The translations under genes and the position numbers were made by a program. A stretch of 64,000 nucleotides of DNA from positions 1 through 64,000 of the forward strand of contig CADBXF010000009.1 in assembly GCA_902798585.1 (NCBI GenBank). The letters run 5' to 3'. Origin of the DNA: an uncultured Lachnospiraceae bacterium (lineage in GTDB: Bacteria > Bacillota > Clostridia > Lachnospirales > Lachnospiraceae). The notes under the pieces were generated by a model that saw nothing but the letters and a program-made list of their open reading frames with translations, was not told the DNA's origin and did not search any database. Numbering within the stretch: the first letter of the stretch is position 1; each line of letters opens with the position of its first letter. Positions 38,722-47,360 of the stretch are shown piece by piece.

Positions 38722-39012
38722 TGCGGTTGTTTTTGCTTGTATGTTGGATTTCCACCGCACTCTTGCGAGACGGGTACGCCGAAAAAACGCCGCTTTTCAG
38801 GCATATGCGGTGGTTTGGGGATTATTCATATAGTTTCCACCGCACAAGTTGAGGAACCGGAGACTGCCGAGGGAAATTCCATCTTATGTCGTACGGTGGA
38901 TATTGAATACATGTGTGATTTCCACCGCAATCAACTGAATTCGGCCGAAACAGCTCTCTACCTCATTTCAGTTTTGCGGTGATTTTTAAGATTCTGGTTG
39001 ATTTCTACCGCT
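38722..39012. repeat. Array of four palindromic elements at 85-bp intervals
   Basis: Elements of 38-39 bp lie at 38722-38759, 38806-38844, 38892-38929 and 38975-39012. Each begins TGCGGTGG (or close) and ends CCACCGCA (or close), so the 8-base arms are inverted repeats around a variable AT-rich middle ending GATTT. The spacers of 45-47 bp are unrelated to each other. The element ends are conserved while the middles differ, unlike CRISPR repeats. REP-like hairpins or protein-binding sites are possible. Confidence 0.85.
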
Positions 39013-39079
39013 TTTTCAAAACAGCACCGAAGACAAGGCATAGCTTATGCCGGAAGCTCGCCGGGAATTATGTCGGAAG

Positions 39080-39184
39080 CCTCACCGGAAAGCATTGAAG
39101 CCTCACCGGAAAGCATTGAAACCTCACCGGAAAGCATTGAAGCCTCACCGGAAAGCGTTGAAGCCTCACCGGAAAGCATTGAAA
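39080..39184. repeat. 21-bp tandem repeat, five copies
   Basis: Five units of CCTCACCGGAAAGCATTGAAG, with single changes, run at 39080, 39101, 39122, 39143 and 39164. In one plus frame they spell repeats of SPESIEA, but that frame has no ribosome-binding site or recognisable protein around it, so coding is doubtful. Confidence 0.9.
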
Positions 39185-39379
39185 GCTATACCGTGAAGCG
39201 TCGGGGATTGTACCGGGGCTCCCGTTGGGACCTTTGCCCGAGAACAGCGCCAACAACGCCGGGACTTTCATCCGGGGAACAGGGCCGATTAAACCAGAAC
39301 TCCCGCGCGCAATGTCTGTTTCGATATTCAACAGCAGAAAAAAGATGTGAAAAGCGAATGCTTGCTGAAAGAATTCAAG

Positions 39380-39405
39380 CCGGGGCGGGCGGAAGTCCGC
39401 CCCGG
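39380..39405. other. GC-rich hairpin between repeat arrays
   Basis: CCGGGGCGG (39380-39388) pairs perfectly with CCGCCCCGG (39397-39405). There is no run of T on either side, so it may be a structural element or a weak terminator for ileS read-through. Confidence 0.45.
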
Positions 39406-39433
39406 TCTGATTTCAGAAAAACTCAGAAGTTTC

Positions 39434-39560
39434 AGAGATGTCAGTACGCGTTCAATCCTTAAGATTTCAATACGAACTTAATCTTTAAAGTGTCAGTACA
39501 GCGCTCAATTCTTAGGATGTCAGTACGCGTTCAATCCTTAAGATTTCAGTACAGCGTTCA
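39434..39560. repeat. 26-27-bp tandem repeat, about five copies, fused to the 3' end of ileS
   Basis: Units of the type GTCAGTACGCGTTCAATCCTTAAGAT follow one another from 39434 to the ileS stop codon. The last unit contributes the ileS stop (TGA at 39558-39560, minus strand), and several other copies carry the same TGA. The repeat seems to have grown from the gene end. Confidence 0.8.
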
Positions 39561-42500
39561 AACCTTGGCGACGGTGACGGTTACATCCTCGCCGTTGATG
39601 TTCCAGTCCTTGGTGTAGCCGGCAACCGTGCCTTCTGCGGCGGAGCCGCATACAAGCTTATCGGCAAGAACGATGCGGCGGATCTCCGCCTCGTTAGCTG
39701 CGCAGATTGCATCGAGCTTGTCGCTGCCGCTGATGGCAAGAACTATGTGGTCCATGACCTCGAAGTCGGCTTCCTTGCGCATCGTCTGGACTTTGCTGAT
39801 GACCTCGCGGACATAGCCTTCCTCGATGAGTTCGGGAGTGAGCGTCGTGTTCATGACAACCGTAATCTTGCCGTCGGAGTCGGACACATAGCCGTCCACC
39901 TTCTTGGCTTCGATCAGGAGGTCGTCCTTCGCAATCTGCTCGTCGACACCGTCGACCGAAACGGTGACGGAACCGGTGGCATTCAGCTCGGCCATGGCCT
40001 TCGCGGAATCCAGAGCGAGAAGAGCTTCCTTCACGGCGTTGATCTGCTTTCCGAAGCGCTTTCCGAGGGTGCGAAGCTGCGGCTTAAAGGTGTAGCCGGT
40101 GAACTCGCTGACATCCTCGCGGAAGGTAACTTCCTTCACATTCAGCTCGTCCTCGATGATCTCCTTATAGAACTCGTTCAGAGTGACATCGTTCTTGACA
40201 TACATCTCGGACATCGGCTGACGCTGCTTGATGTTGGAAGCGTTGCGGCATGCACGGCCGAGAACAACGATGTCGAGAACCTCCTCCATGTTCTTCTCGA
40301 GGGAAGCGTCAATCCAGGACTTCTCCACGGTCGGGAAATCGCACAGGTGCACGCTCTCCGGCGCCGAAGCGTCGATGCTGCAGACGAGGTTGCGATAAAT
40401 TGCCTCGCTCATGAAAGGAATCATCGGAGCAGCGGTCTTGGCGATGGTTACAAGAGCCGTATACAGGGTCATGTAGGCGTTGATCTTATCCTGCTCCATG
40501 CCCTTTGCCCAGAAGCGCTCGCGGCCGCGGCGGACATACCAGTTGCTCATCTCGTCAACGAACGAATCGAGAGCACGGGCAGCCTCGGGGATGCGGTAGT
40601 TCCAGAGATCGTCATCGACCTCCGAAACCGTCGTCATCAGGCGGGACAGAAGCCAGCGGTCCATGACCGGAAGCTTGTCATATTCCAAAGAGTACTTCGT
40701 AGCGTCAAAGTTATCGATGTTCGCATACAGCACGAAAAATGCATAGGTGTTCCACAGCGTTCCCATGAACTTGCGCTGGCCCTCGATGACGGCCTTGTCA
40801 TGGAAACGGTTCGGCAGCCACGGCGCGCTGTTGATGTAGAAATACCAGCGGATTGCGTCCGCGCCGAAGTTGGCGAGTGCATCAAACGGGTCAACGGCAT
40901 TGCCCTTGCTCTTGCTCATCTTCTGACCGTTCTCATCCTGCACATGGCCGAGGACGATGACATTTTCGTACGGCGCCTTGTTAAACAGAAGGGTTGACTC
41001 CGCCATCAGGGAGTGGAACCAGCCGCGCGTCTGGTCGACCGCCTCGGAGATGAACTGTGCGGGGAACTGCTGCTCAAACAGATCCTTGTTTTCAAAAGGA
41101 TAGTGATGCTGTGCAAAAGGCATCGCGCCGGAGTCAAACCAGCAGTCGATAACCTCGGGAACACGGTGCATCGTCTTGCCGCACTTCGGGCACGGGAAAG
41201 TCACGGCGTCGATGTACGGACGGTGGAGCTCCACCTTCGCGTCATCCGGTTTGCCGGACAGTTTTGCGAGGTCGGCGCGGCTGCCGACACACTCGCGGTT
41301 GCCGCATTCGCACTCCCAGATGTTGAGAGGCGTGCCCCAGTAACGGTTGCGGCTGATTGCCCAGTCCTGAATGTTCTCAAGCCAGTTGCCGAAGCGGCCC
41401 TTGCCGATGGACTCGGGAATCCAGTTGACCGTATTGTTGTTGCGAATCAAATCGTCGCGCACGGCGGTCTCGCGGATGTACCAGGACTCGCGTGCGTAAT
41501 AAATCAAAGGAGTGTCACAGCGCCAGCAGTGCGGATACTCATGCTCAAACTTCGGCGCGTCGAACAGCAGCTTGCGCGCCGACAAATCTTTGATAACCTC
41601 GGGATCGGCGCTTACGGCGCCCTTCTCCATCTCCGCAGCCGTCGGCTTGCAGCGCATGCCCGCAAAAGGAGTCACATCGAGCATCACGCCCTTCTCGTTA
41701 ACCATCTGCACGAGCGGCAGGTCGTAGTTGCGGCCGACATTCGCGTCATCCTCACCGAAGGCCGGAGCGATATGAACGATACCGGTACCGTCGGACATGG
41801 TGACATAGTCGTCGCATGTCACGAAAAATGCCTTCTTCCCCTGCTTCTTCGCCTCGTCGGCAGCGCAGGTGTATAAGGGCTCGTACTCGCGGCGCTCGAG
41901 GTCGGTACCCTTAAAGGTCTCAAGAACTTCGTACGCCGGGGCGCCGTCCTTTGCAAGAGGCGCCAAAACAGTGTCTGCCAGAGCCTCCGCCAAATAGTAG
42001 GTGTAGCCGTCGGCAGCCTTCACCTTCACATAGGTGTCGGAAGGATTCACGCAGAGAGCGACATTCGAGGGAAGCGTCCACGGCGTGGTCGTCCAAGCCA
42101 GGAAATATGCATCCTCGCCGACCGCCTTGAAACGCACGACAGCCGAGCGCTCCTTCACGGTCTTGTAGCCCTGCGAAACCTCGGCCGAGGAGAGCGGCGT
42201 ACCGCAGCGAGGGCAGTAAGGCACAATCTTAAAGCCCTTGTAGAGCAGGCCCTTGTCCCAGATTTGGCGAAGCGCCCACCACTCGGACTCGATGTAATCA
42301 TCGTGATAGGTCACATAGGGGTTGTCCATGTCCGCCCAGAAACCGACGGTCCCTGAAAAATCCTCCCACATGCCCTTGTATTTCCAGACGGACTCCTTGC
42401 ACCGGTCGATGAAAGGCTCGAGACCGTACGCCTCAATCTGGTCCTTTCCATTGATGCCGAGAAGCTTCTCAACCTCAATCTCCACGGGCAGACCGTGCGT

Positions 42501-42758
42501 ATCCCAACCGGCCTTGCGGGGCACCATAAAGCCCTTCATGGTGCGGTAGCGCGGAATCATGTCCTTGATAACACGCGTCAAAACATGGCCGATGTGCGGC
42601 TTGCCGTTTGCCGTCGGCGGGCCATCGTAAAATGTGTAGGTCGGGCCTTTCTTCCGCGAATCCATGCTCTTTTTGAAGATGTCATTGGCTTTCCAGAACG
42701 CAAGAACCTCTTTCTCGCGGTCCACAAAATTCATACCGGCATCCACTTTCTCGTACAT
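39558..42758 (-). CDS. ileS: Isoleucyl-tRNA synthetase (IleS2-like)
   Basis: Charges tRNA-Ile with isoleucine. The protein has 1066 residues. The catalytic motifs are HIGH at 55-58 and KMSKS (in GQKMSKSKGNAVDP). The editing domain lies between them, and there is an anticodon-binding C-terminal region. The N-terminus (YDGPPTANGKPHIGHVLTRV) and the length fit the eukaryote-like type 2 enzyme rather than the shorter type 1; type 2 enzymes are known for natural mupirocin tolerance. ATG 42758 follows AGGAGG; upstream in-frame codons lie in the leader terminator and are not used. Preceded by a promoter and T-box leader. Confidence 0.96.
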   Translation of the reverse strand: MYEKVDAGMNFVDREKEVLAFWKANDIFKKSMDSRKKGPTYTFYDGPPTANGKPHIGHVLTRVIKDMIPRYRTMKGFMVPRKAGWDTHGLPVEIEVEKLLGINGKDQIEAYGLEPFIDRCKESVWKYKGMWEDFSGTVGFWADMDNPYVTYHDDYIESEWWALRQIWDKGLLYKGFKIVPYCPRCGTPLSSAEVSQGYKTVKERSAVVRFKAVGEDAYFLAWTTTPWTLPSNVALCVNPSDTYVKVKAADGYTYYLAEALADTVLAPLAKDGAPAYEVLETFKGTDLERREYEPLYTCAADEAKKQGKKAFFVTCDDYVTMSDGTGIVHIAPAFGEDDANVGRNYDLPLVQMVNEKGVMLDVTPFAGMRCKPTAAEMEKGAVSADPEVIKDLSARKLLFDAPKFEHEYPHCWRCDTPLIYYARESWYIRETAVRDDLIRNNNTVNWIPESIGKGRFGNWLENIQDWAISRNRYWGTPLNIWECECGNRECVGSRADLAKLSGKPDDAKVELHRPYIDAVTFPCPKCGKTMHRVPEVIDCWFDSGAMPFAQHHYPFENKDLFEQQFPAQFISEAVDQTRGWFHSLMAESTLLFNKAPYENVIVLGHVQDENGQKMSKSKGNAVDPFDALANFGADAIRWYFYINSAPWLPNRFHDKAVIEGQRKFMGTLWNTYAFFVLYANIDNFDATKYSLEYDKLPVMDRWLLSRLMTTVSEVDDDLWNYRIPEAARALDSFVDEMSNWYVRRGRERFWAKGMEQDKINAYMTLYTALVTIAKTAAPMIPFMSEAIYRNLVCSIDASAPESVHLCDFPTVEKSWIDASLEKNMEEVLDIVVLGRACRNASNIKQRQPMSEMYVKNDVTLNEFYKEIIEDELNVKEVTFREDVSEFTGYTFKPQLRTLGKRFGKQINAVKEALLALDSAKAMAELNATGSVTVSVDGVDEQIAKDDLLIEAKKVDGYVSDSDGKITVVMNTTLTPELIEEGYVREVISKVQTMRKEADFEVMDHIVLAISGSDKLDAICAANEAEIRRIVLADKLVCGSAAEGTVAGYTKDWNINGEDVTVTVAKV

Positions 42759-42773
42759 ATCTGTGTCCTCCTG

Positions 42774-43100
42774 AAAAAGTTTAAGGGTCCCCATCCAAAA
42801 CAGGATGAGGACCCGGATTCTCATTGATAACCACCTATTTGGCGTACACTGCTGCGCAGTCTATACGTTGTCCGGTAACGGCGGACGGCCGGCGCCTGCT
42901 ATTGGAAACGACGCAACCGTATCGCGGGACCCGTACTGCCGGGTGCAACGCTTCTTCGCGGAAGCGTGCCGTTTCGTTCACCTGCACGACTTCGGAGGGA
43001 TCTTCCTTCTGCACTTCACAGCGCCGGGCTCACACCGCCCCCGGCTCGCTTCGGCCTTCCCTTGCAGAGTACTGTCTCCGTCAATGTCTTTCGCTGTATG
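42774..43100 (-). promoter_or_regulatory. T-box riboswitch leader of ileS
   Basis: Leader of about 325 bases read on the minus strand. Near its end TAGGTGGTTATC carries the TGGT that would pair with the ACCA end of uncharged tRNA-Ile. It lies right before a terminator: GGGTCC-T-CATCC (42803-42814) with GGATG-G-GGACCC (42785-42796), followed by TTAAACTTTTT. A long imperfect stem I region precedes it, with a plausible isoleucine specifier codon ATC at 42999-43001. Low charged tRNA-Ile should prevent termination. The T-box sequence is shorter and less typical than that of proS. Confidence 0.85.
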
Positions 43101-43106
43101 TACCAC

Positions 43107-43135
43107 AATATAGACCACCGCGCCCGACTTGTCAA
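43107..43135 (-). promoter_or_regulatory. ileS promoter
   Basis: On the minus strand TTGACA (43130-43135), 17 bases, TATATT (43107-43112). It lies directly before the T-box leader and 9 bases past the end of the radical SAM gene. Confidence 0.88.
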
Positions 43136-43144
43136 GAGGATTTC

Positions 43145-43786
43145 TCACCGAACCTTATACGAAAACAGATCGAACTTCGTAAACGGTCCGATCTTCCCGA
43201 CGGCTTCGACGCTTCGGCGGCGGTCCTCCTCCGTGTTGAACGAAGGAATCAACGGAACGCGGATTGTGACATCGCCGCAGCGGCCGGCCTCCGCAAGAAG
43301 CTTCAGGTTCGCAATCACCTGCGCATTGTCCTGCCCCGTATATGCGCGGTATATCTCAGGATTCATGTCCTTGATGTCCACAATCCAAGTGTCTACGGCG
43401 GGCAGCGCGATCTGCATAAGCTCCTGCGGGACATTCAGGCAGGTCTCCGCGAGAATGCGCCAGTCCCCCGGCACGATTGCGGAAAATGCCCGGATGAACC
43501 GGGCGTGAAGCAACGACTCTCCGCCCCCGAACACCACTCCCCCGCGGGTGGCCCGGAAGTAGAGGTCGTCGATTCGCACCATCCGGAACAGCTGCTCCGG
43601 CGTGATTGCTCTTACGGGAACCTCCCCCGACAGAATTTCTTTGTTCAGGCAATACCTGCACGAAAGCGGACAGCCTTTTGCGGCGACAAGCGTGGTCACG
43701 CCCTCGCCGTCCGTCTCCATCCGGAGGCGGTCAAGCCCGAGAAACGGCAATGTAATCGCCGGATTATTTTCCGTATTCTGTCCCAT
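43145..43786 (-). CDS. Radical SAM protein, glycyl-radical-activase type
   Basis: Protein of 213 residues that binds one 4Fe-4S cluster and uses S-adenosylmethionine. The cluster motif is Cys39-x3-Cys43-x2-Cys46 (GCPLSCRYCLNK). GVVFGGGESLLH matches the GGGEP-like SAM-binding motif of activating enzymes, and WIVDIKDMNPEIY and the end IRVPLIPSFN are also typical of PflA-like activases. The target glycyl-radical protein is not adjacent. NrdD lies 42 kb away, and pairing with it is only possible. No extra ferredoxin-like Cys cluster is present. The ileS promoter starts just after its stop. Confidence 0.85.
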   Translation of the reverse strand: MGQNTENNPAITLPFLGLDRLRMETDGEGVTTLVAAKGCPLSCRYCLNKEILSGEVPVRAITPEQLFRMVRIDDLYFRATRGGVVFGGGESLLHARFIRAFSAIVPGDWRILAETCLNVPQELMQIALPAVDTWIVDIKDMNPEIYRAYTGQDNAQVIANLKLLAEAGRCGDVTIRVPLIPSFNTEEDRRRSVEAVGKIGPFTKFDLFSYKVR

Positions 43787-43822
43787 GGTACCTCACAATT
43801 TCTCCTGCGGCGTGACACACAA

Positions 43823-44302
43823 TCATTTTTCCCGCTCCGACGGAAGGATAAAATCTTCGGGCGTTTCGAAAATATCGTCCGGATTGATCTGCGCTTCGCC
43901 TTCCGTCACATCCCGCTCCGATTCGTCGGGCTTTATGATGAAATCCCCCATGGTCACTTCACCGGAATCGGGCAGGTTTCGCTTTTCCATCATTCCCTGA
44001 ACCGGCGTGTCCGATTCAATCCCGACAGCCTGCAGCAATGCGTGCGCCGCATCCTCGAGGTCGCACGCCGTGGTCGAGGCAATCAAACCTGCGGAGATTC
44101 CCGCGAGGGCAATCGCCTTGCCGAGGCGGTGGCGAACGGAAAGCTCCCGCTCAAGCTCGCGAAGCTCCGCCTCGCATTTCGGGCATGTCCCCTTGCATTC
44201 CCCCTTGTGTTTGCACTCCTCCACAACATACGGAATATCATTTTCATCCGCTATCTGCCTGCGAATCTGCTTCAAAATCTTACATTTATCCTTGCCGCGC
44301 AT
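43823..44302 (-). CDS. Small Cys-motif protein of unknown function
   Basis: Protein of 159 residues starting MRGKDKCKILKQIRRQIADENDIPYV. A cysteine cluster (ECKHKGECKGTCPKCEAEL, about 31-49) probably binds zinc or an Fe-S cluster. A helical segment and one hydrophobic stretch (AIALAGISAGLIASTTAC, about 65-82) follow, then an acidic tail. I have an impression of similar small proteins in Lachnospiraceae, but no function is known to me. The frame is open far upstream, but the start chosen matches the conserved beginning; its ribosome site (CGGAAAA) is weak. It lies just upstream of the radical SAM gene on the same strand, probably co-transcribed, which makes a joint role possible. Confidence 0.65.
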   Translation of the reverse strand: MRGKDKCKILKQIRRQIADENDIPYVVEECKHKGECKGTCPKCEAELRELERELSVRHRLGKAIALAGISAGLIASTTACDLEDAAHALLQAVGIESDTPVQGMMEKRNLPDSGEVTMGDFIIKPDESERDVTEGEAQINPDDIFETPEDFILPSEREK

Positions 44303-44528
44303 ACTTATTTTCCGGACTGCTTCCCGCCGGCGGGCACCGATACGCATGCCGCGCGGCAGTCTGCCATCCTCTCCTTTCTCCGATTCTGTCATAGATACGA
44401 ACCCGGAAAACAAATTTATGGTACTGTTTTTCGCGGCCGGTCTTCCCCGCCTGCGCTTTGCGGATTGTACGAAAGATTGTACGAAAAATGCGCCCCGCGA
44501 ACTGCCGTCGGAAACCTCGTCCGGGCAC

Positions 44529-44556
44529 AAAAAACGGGGGCTTCGAAAAGCCCCCG
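44529..44556 (-). terminator. Terminator of the gene at 44562
   Basis: A perfect 9-bp stem CGGGGGCTT/AAGCCCCCG with a TTCG loop on the minus strand is followed by TTTTTTG. It sits 6 bases past the stop codon. Confidence 0.92.
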
Positions 44557-44561
44557 CGTCC

Positions 44562-45281
44562 TTACTCCGCGCTTCCGTTTACCAAAAAGCTGATGTAATC
44601 CCGAAATGTCGTCTTGTACTCCCGGTACGGCGTCGTAATCTCCGGAATTCTGGCAAGAGCGTTCATCTCCTCGATCTCGGCCTCGCTCAGTCCGCGGCGG
44701 GCCTCAATCTTCCGCTCAAACACCTCAAGCGCCGTCAAGCGCTCCTTCGCTGCATGAATCTTCTGCAGCGCATGCTCCCGCTTCTTCTCAAAGGTCAGAA
44801 TCCGCGCCTCCTCAACATACTGCGACACCCGCTTCTTTCCTGTCAGGACACGGTAGTTTGTCATGACATTCAGAACCTTCAACCCGAATTTGCCGGTATA
44901 GAAAATCCAGAAAAAGCCGAGCAGAACCAGCGGAATCGTATTGTAAAGATTCGACATCGCCAGATATAGGAACGGGTATCCGGCCGTATGAAACAGCCAC
45001 GCGAAAATGTACCCGAGCATGTCCTGCCGCGCATTCTTGATGTCTGTCGGTATATGGTCGTAATCTTTGCGCGCCGCCTCCAGGTACTGTTCAATCCTGC
45101 TGCGGACTTTCTCCGCCCGCGAGCGGTCAAACTCCGTGCGATCCTCGATATATTCCAGTTCCTCCTCCGACAGTCCTTCAAGCTCGAGCTGCTCTTTCTC
45201 GAGACGCTTTTTTTCCTCCTCCGCGGTGTATTTTTCTTCCTCCTGCGCCAGCATGGCGTCTAACTCATTATAGTCTATCAT
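44562..45281 (-). CDS. Coiled-coil membrane protein of unknown function
   Basis: Protein of 239 residues. Residues 1-75 are highly charged and form a predicted coiled coil (MLAQEEEKYTAEEEKKRLEKEQ). One or two membrane segments follow at about 100-135 (GYIFAWLFHTAGYPFLYLAM, YNTIPLVLLGFFWIFYTG), then a second charged helical region to the C-terminus. ATG 45281 has AGGGGG upstream and avoids an unlikely extension. A promoter candidate lies at 45347-45376 and a strong terminator at the end, so it is a single-gene unit. Confidence 0.78.
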   Translation of the reverse strand: MIDYNELDAMLAQEEEKYTAEEEKKRLEKEQLELEGLSEEELEYIEDRTEFDRSRAEKVRSRIEQYLEAARKDYDHIPTDIKNARQDMLGYIFAWLFHTAGYPFLYLAMSNLYNTIPLVLLGFFWIFYTGKFGLKVLNVMTNYRVLTGKKRVSQYVEEARILTFEKKREHALQKIHAAKERLTALEVFERKIEARRGLSEAEIEEMNALARIPEITTPYREYKTTFRDYISFLVNGSAE

Positions 45282-45346
45282 CGCACAATCCCCCTGCGGT
45301 TTCCCCGCGATACTCTCCTCCGCATGCCTTCCCATGCTTATCGTAT

Positions 45347-45376
45347 AGCATAGCACATTTTTCATCGAAAGCGCAA
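45347..45376 (-). promoter_or_regulatory. Promoter candidate for the gene at 44562
   Basis: On the minus strand TTGCGC (45371-45376), 18 bases, TATGCT (45347-45352). Confidence 0.45.
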
Positions 45377-45459
45377 GCGAAAAATGCATTTTCAGCCTGT
45401 GCCGGCCGATTCCCGGACGATGTCCCGCGGCAGGGTGAAGCGGCGGTCTTTTTTGGGGC

Positions 45460-45488
45460 TTGACATTTTCCGCGAAAGAAAGTATCAT
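45460..45488 (+). promoter_or_regulatory. proS promoter
   Basis: TTGACA (45460-45465), 17 bases, TATCAT (45483-45488), immediately before the T-box leader. Confidence 0.88.
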
Positions 45489-45494
45489 CTTGTG

Positions 45495-45732
45495 CATAAG
45501 TATCGGCGATGATGCGCAACAGTACACAGGGAAACCGTCCCAGAGAGAGCCGGCACGCTGCGAGCGGCTTACGGGGAACCTGAGGAAACCCGGCGCGGAG
45601 CTCTGCGGCGAACCGCAGCGTAACAGGCGTTAACGGACCAAAGTGAGCAGGCGTATGTCTGCTAATCAGGGTGGTACCACCGATTATGATTTTCGGTCCC
45701 TCGGCAAGCGATTGCCGGGGGACTTGTTTTTT
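45495..45732 (+). promoter_or_regulatory. T-box riboswitch leader of proS
   Basis: Contains the classical T-box AGGGTGGTACCACCG (45668-45682), whose TGGT pairs with the tRNA acceptor end. A terminator stem follows: GTCCC-T-CGGCAA (45696-45707) with TTGCCG-G-GGGAC (45712-45723), then TTGTTTTTT. A stem I region lies upstream, with a possible proline specifier CCT at 45579-45581 after GGAA; that codon assignment is less certain. Read-through is expected when tRNA-Pro is uncharged. Confidence 0.93.
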
Positions 45733-45840
45733 GAAGGCCGCAGTGACGCGATTTCCGAGTTCGCTGCAGCGTCGCGGGAATGTGCAGCACACAGCAACGC
45801 GCGGCTTTCAAGCATCACAAATACCAAGGAGGACAAACCA

Positions 45841-47271
45841 ATGGCAGAGAATTTTGTGGAATCCATCACCAACATGGAAGACGATTTCGCGCAATGGTAC
45901 ACGGACATCGTCAAGAAGGCGGAACTTGTGGATTACACCGGCATCAAGGGATGCATGGTCATCCGTCCGGCGGGCTACGCCATCTGGGAGAACATCCAGA
46001 GAGAGCTCGACCGCAGATTTAAGGAGACCGGCGTGGAGAACTGCTATCTCCCGATGTTCATCCCCGAGAGCCTGCTGAATAAAGAAAAGGATCATGTGGA
46101 GGGCTTCGCGCCCGAGGTTGCCTGGGTAACCCAGGGCGGCGGCGAGACGCTTCAGGAGAAAATGTGCGTGCGCCCGACTTCGGAGACTTTGTTCTGCGAT
46201 TTCTATTCGCACATCGTGCACTCCTACCGCGATTTGCCGAAGATTTACAACCAGTGGTGCTCGGTTGTTCGCTGGGAGAAGACGACGCGTCCGTTCCTCC
46301 GCTCCATGGAGTTTTTGTGGCAGGAAGGACACACCATTCACGCGACCGCCGAGGAAGCACAGGCCAGAACCGAGCAGATGCTCAACCTCTATGCGGACTT
46401 CTGCGAGGAATTTTTAGCGATTCCGATGGTTCGCGGAAGAAAGACCGACAAAGAAAAATTTGCCGGCGCTGAGGCGACCTATACGATTGAGGCGCTTATG
46501 CACGACGGCAAGGCGCTGCAGTCCGGCACGAGCCACAACTTCGGCGACGGCTTCGCAAGAGCCTTCGGCATCCAGTACACGGACAGGGAAAATAAGCTTG
46601 TCTACGCGCACCAGACCAGCTGGGGAATGACCACGCGAATGATCGGCGCCATCATCATGGTACACGGCGACAACTCCGGTCTTGTTCTTCCTCCGCTCGT
46701 TGCTCCGGTGCAGGCGATGATTATCCCGATTCAGCAGAAGAAGGAAGGCGTTCTGGACGCTGCCTACGCACTTCGCGACCGCCTTGCAAAGACGACCCGC
46801 GTAAAAGTGGACGACACTGACAAAACGCCCGGCTTCAAGTTCGCCGAGCAGGAGATGCGCGGTATTCCGGTTCGTATCGAAATCGGTCCGAAGGACCTCG
46901 CCAACAACCAGGCGGTTCTCGTTCGCCGCGACACCCGCGAGAAGCTTGTCGTTTCCCTCGATGAGATTGAAGTGAAGCTCGCGGAGCTCCTTAAGACCAT
47001 TCAGCACGATATGCTCGAGCGTGCCCGCGCTCACCGCGACGCACACACCTACACGGCGACCACGATGGAGGAAATGAAGGACATTGCGGACAACAAGCCC
47101 GGCTTCATCAAGGCCATGTGGTGCGGCGACCGCGCCTGCGAGGACGCCATCAAGGAGCAGGTCGGCGTTACCTCCCGCTGTATGCCGTTTGCGCAGGAGC
47201 ACCTTGCAGATACCTGCGTCTGCTGCGGCAAAAAGGCCAAGACCCTCGTCTACTGGGGCAAGGCGTACTGA
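45841..47271 (+). CDS. proS: Prolyl-tRNA synthetase, short eukaryote/archaea-like type
   Basis: Charges tRNA-Pro with proline. The protein has 476 residues, without the large insertion domain of the bacterial-type enzyme. Class II motifs are visible: motif 2 around [24 protein letters not shown], and [16 protein letters not shown]. The C-terminal domain has a Cys cluster ([18 protein letters not shown]) with the terminal Tyr typical of this type. AGGAGG lies before ATG 45841. Upstream in-frame codons belong to the T-box leader. Ends at the bidirectional terminator 47324-47354. Confidence 0.97.
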   Translation: MAENFVESITNMEDDFAQWYTDIVKKAELVDYTGIKGCMVIRPAGYAIWENIQRELDRRFKETGVENCYLPMFIPESLLNKEKDHVEGFAPEVAWVTQGGGETLQEKMCVRPTSETLFCDFYSHIVHSYRDLPKIYNQWCSVVRWEKTTRPFLRSMEFLWQEGHTIHATAEEAQARTEQMLNLYADFCEEFLAIPMVRGRKTDKEKFAGAEATYTIEALMHDGKALQSGTSHNFGDGFARAFGIQYTDRENKLVYAHQTSWGMTTRMIGAIIMVHGDNSGLVLPPLVAPVQAMIIPIQQKKEGVLDAAYALRDRLAKTTRVKVDDTDKTPGFKFAEQEMRGIPVRIEIGPKDLANNQAVLVRRDTREKLVVSLDEIEVKLAELLKTIQHDMLERARAHRDAHTYTATTMEEMKDIADNKPGFIKAMWCGDRACEDAIKEQVGVTSRCMPFAQEHLADTCVCCGKKAKTLVYWGKAY

Positions 47272-47323
47272 TTCGCATCACGGGAAACTCCATGAAAAAT
47301 CTTGCAAAGTCGATACTTTCAAA

Positions 47324-47354
47324 AAAAGTGAGGCATCACCACTGCCTCACTTTT
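47324..47354. terminator. Bidirectional terminator between proS and the small membrane protein gene
   Basis: A perfect 12-bp stem AAAAGTGAGGCA/TGCCTCACTTTT has a 7-base loop. T-rich sequence lies at both ends in the respective direction, between convergent genes. Confidence 0.88.
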
Positions 47355-47360
47355 CTTATT

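Noticed and set aside
38722..39012. CRISPR array
   Set aside because: Only the 8-base arms of the elements are conserved while the middles differ, the element number is small, and no cas gene is present in the window.
42759..42824. N-terminal extension of IleRS
   Set aside because: It would translate the leader terminator stem; AGGAGG and the conserved MYEKVDAGMNF start lie downstream.
45643..45840. N-terminal extension of ProRS upstream of 45841
   Set aside because: This stretch is the T-box and terminator of the leader; AGGAGG precedes the ATG at 45841, where homology begins.
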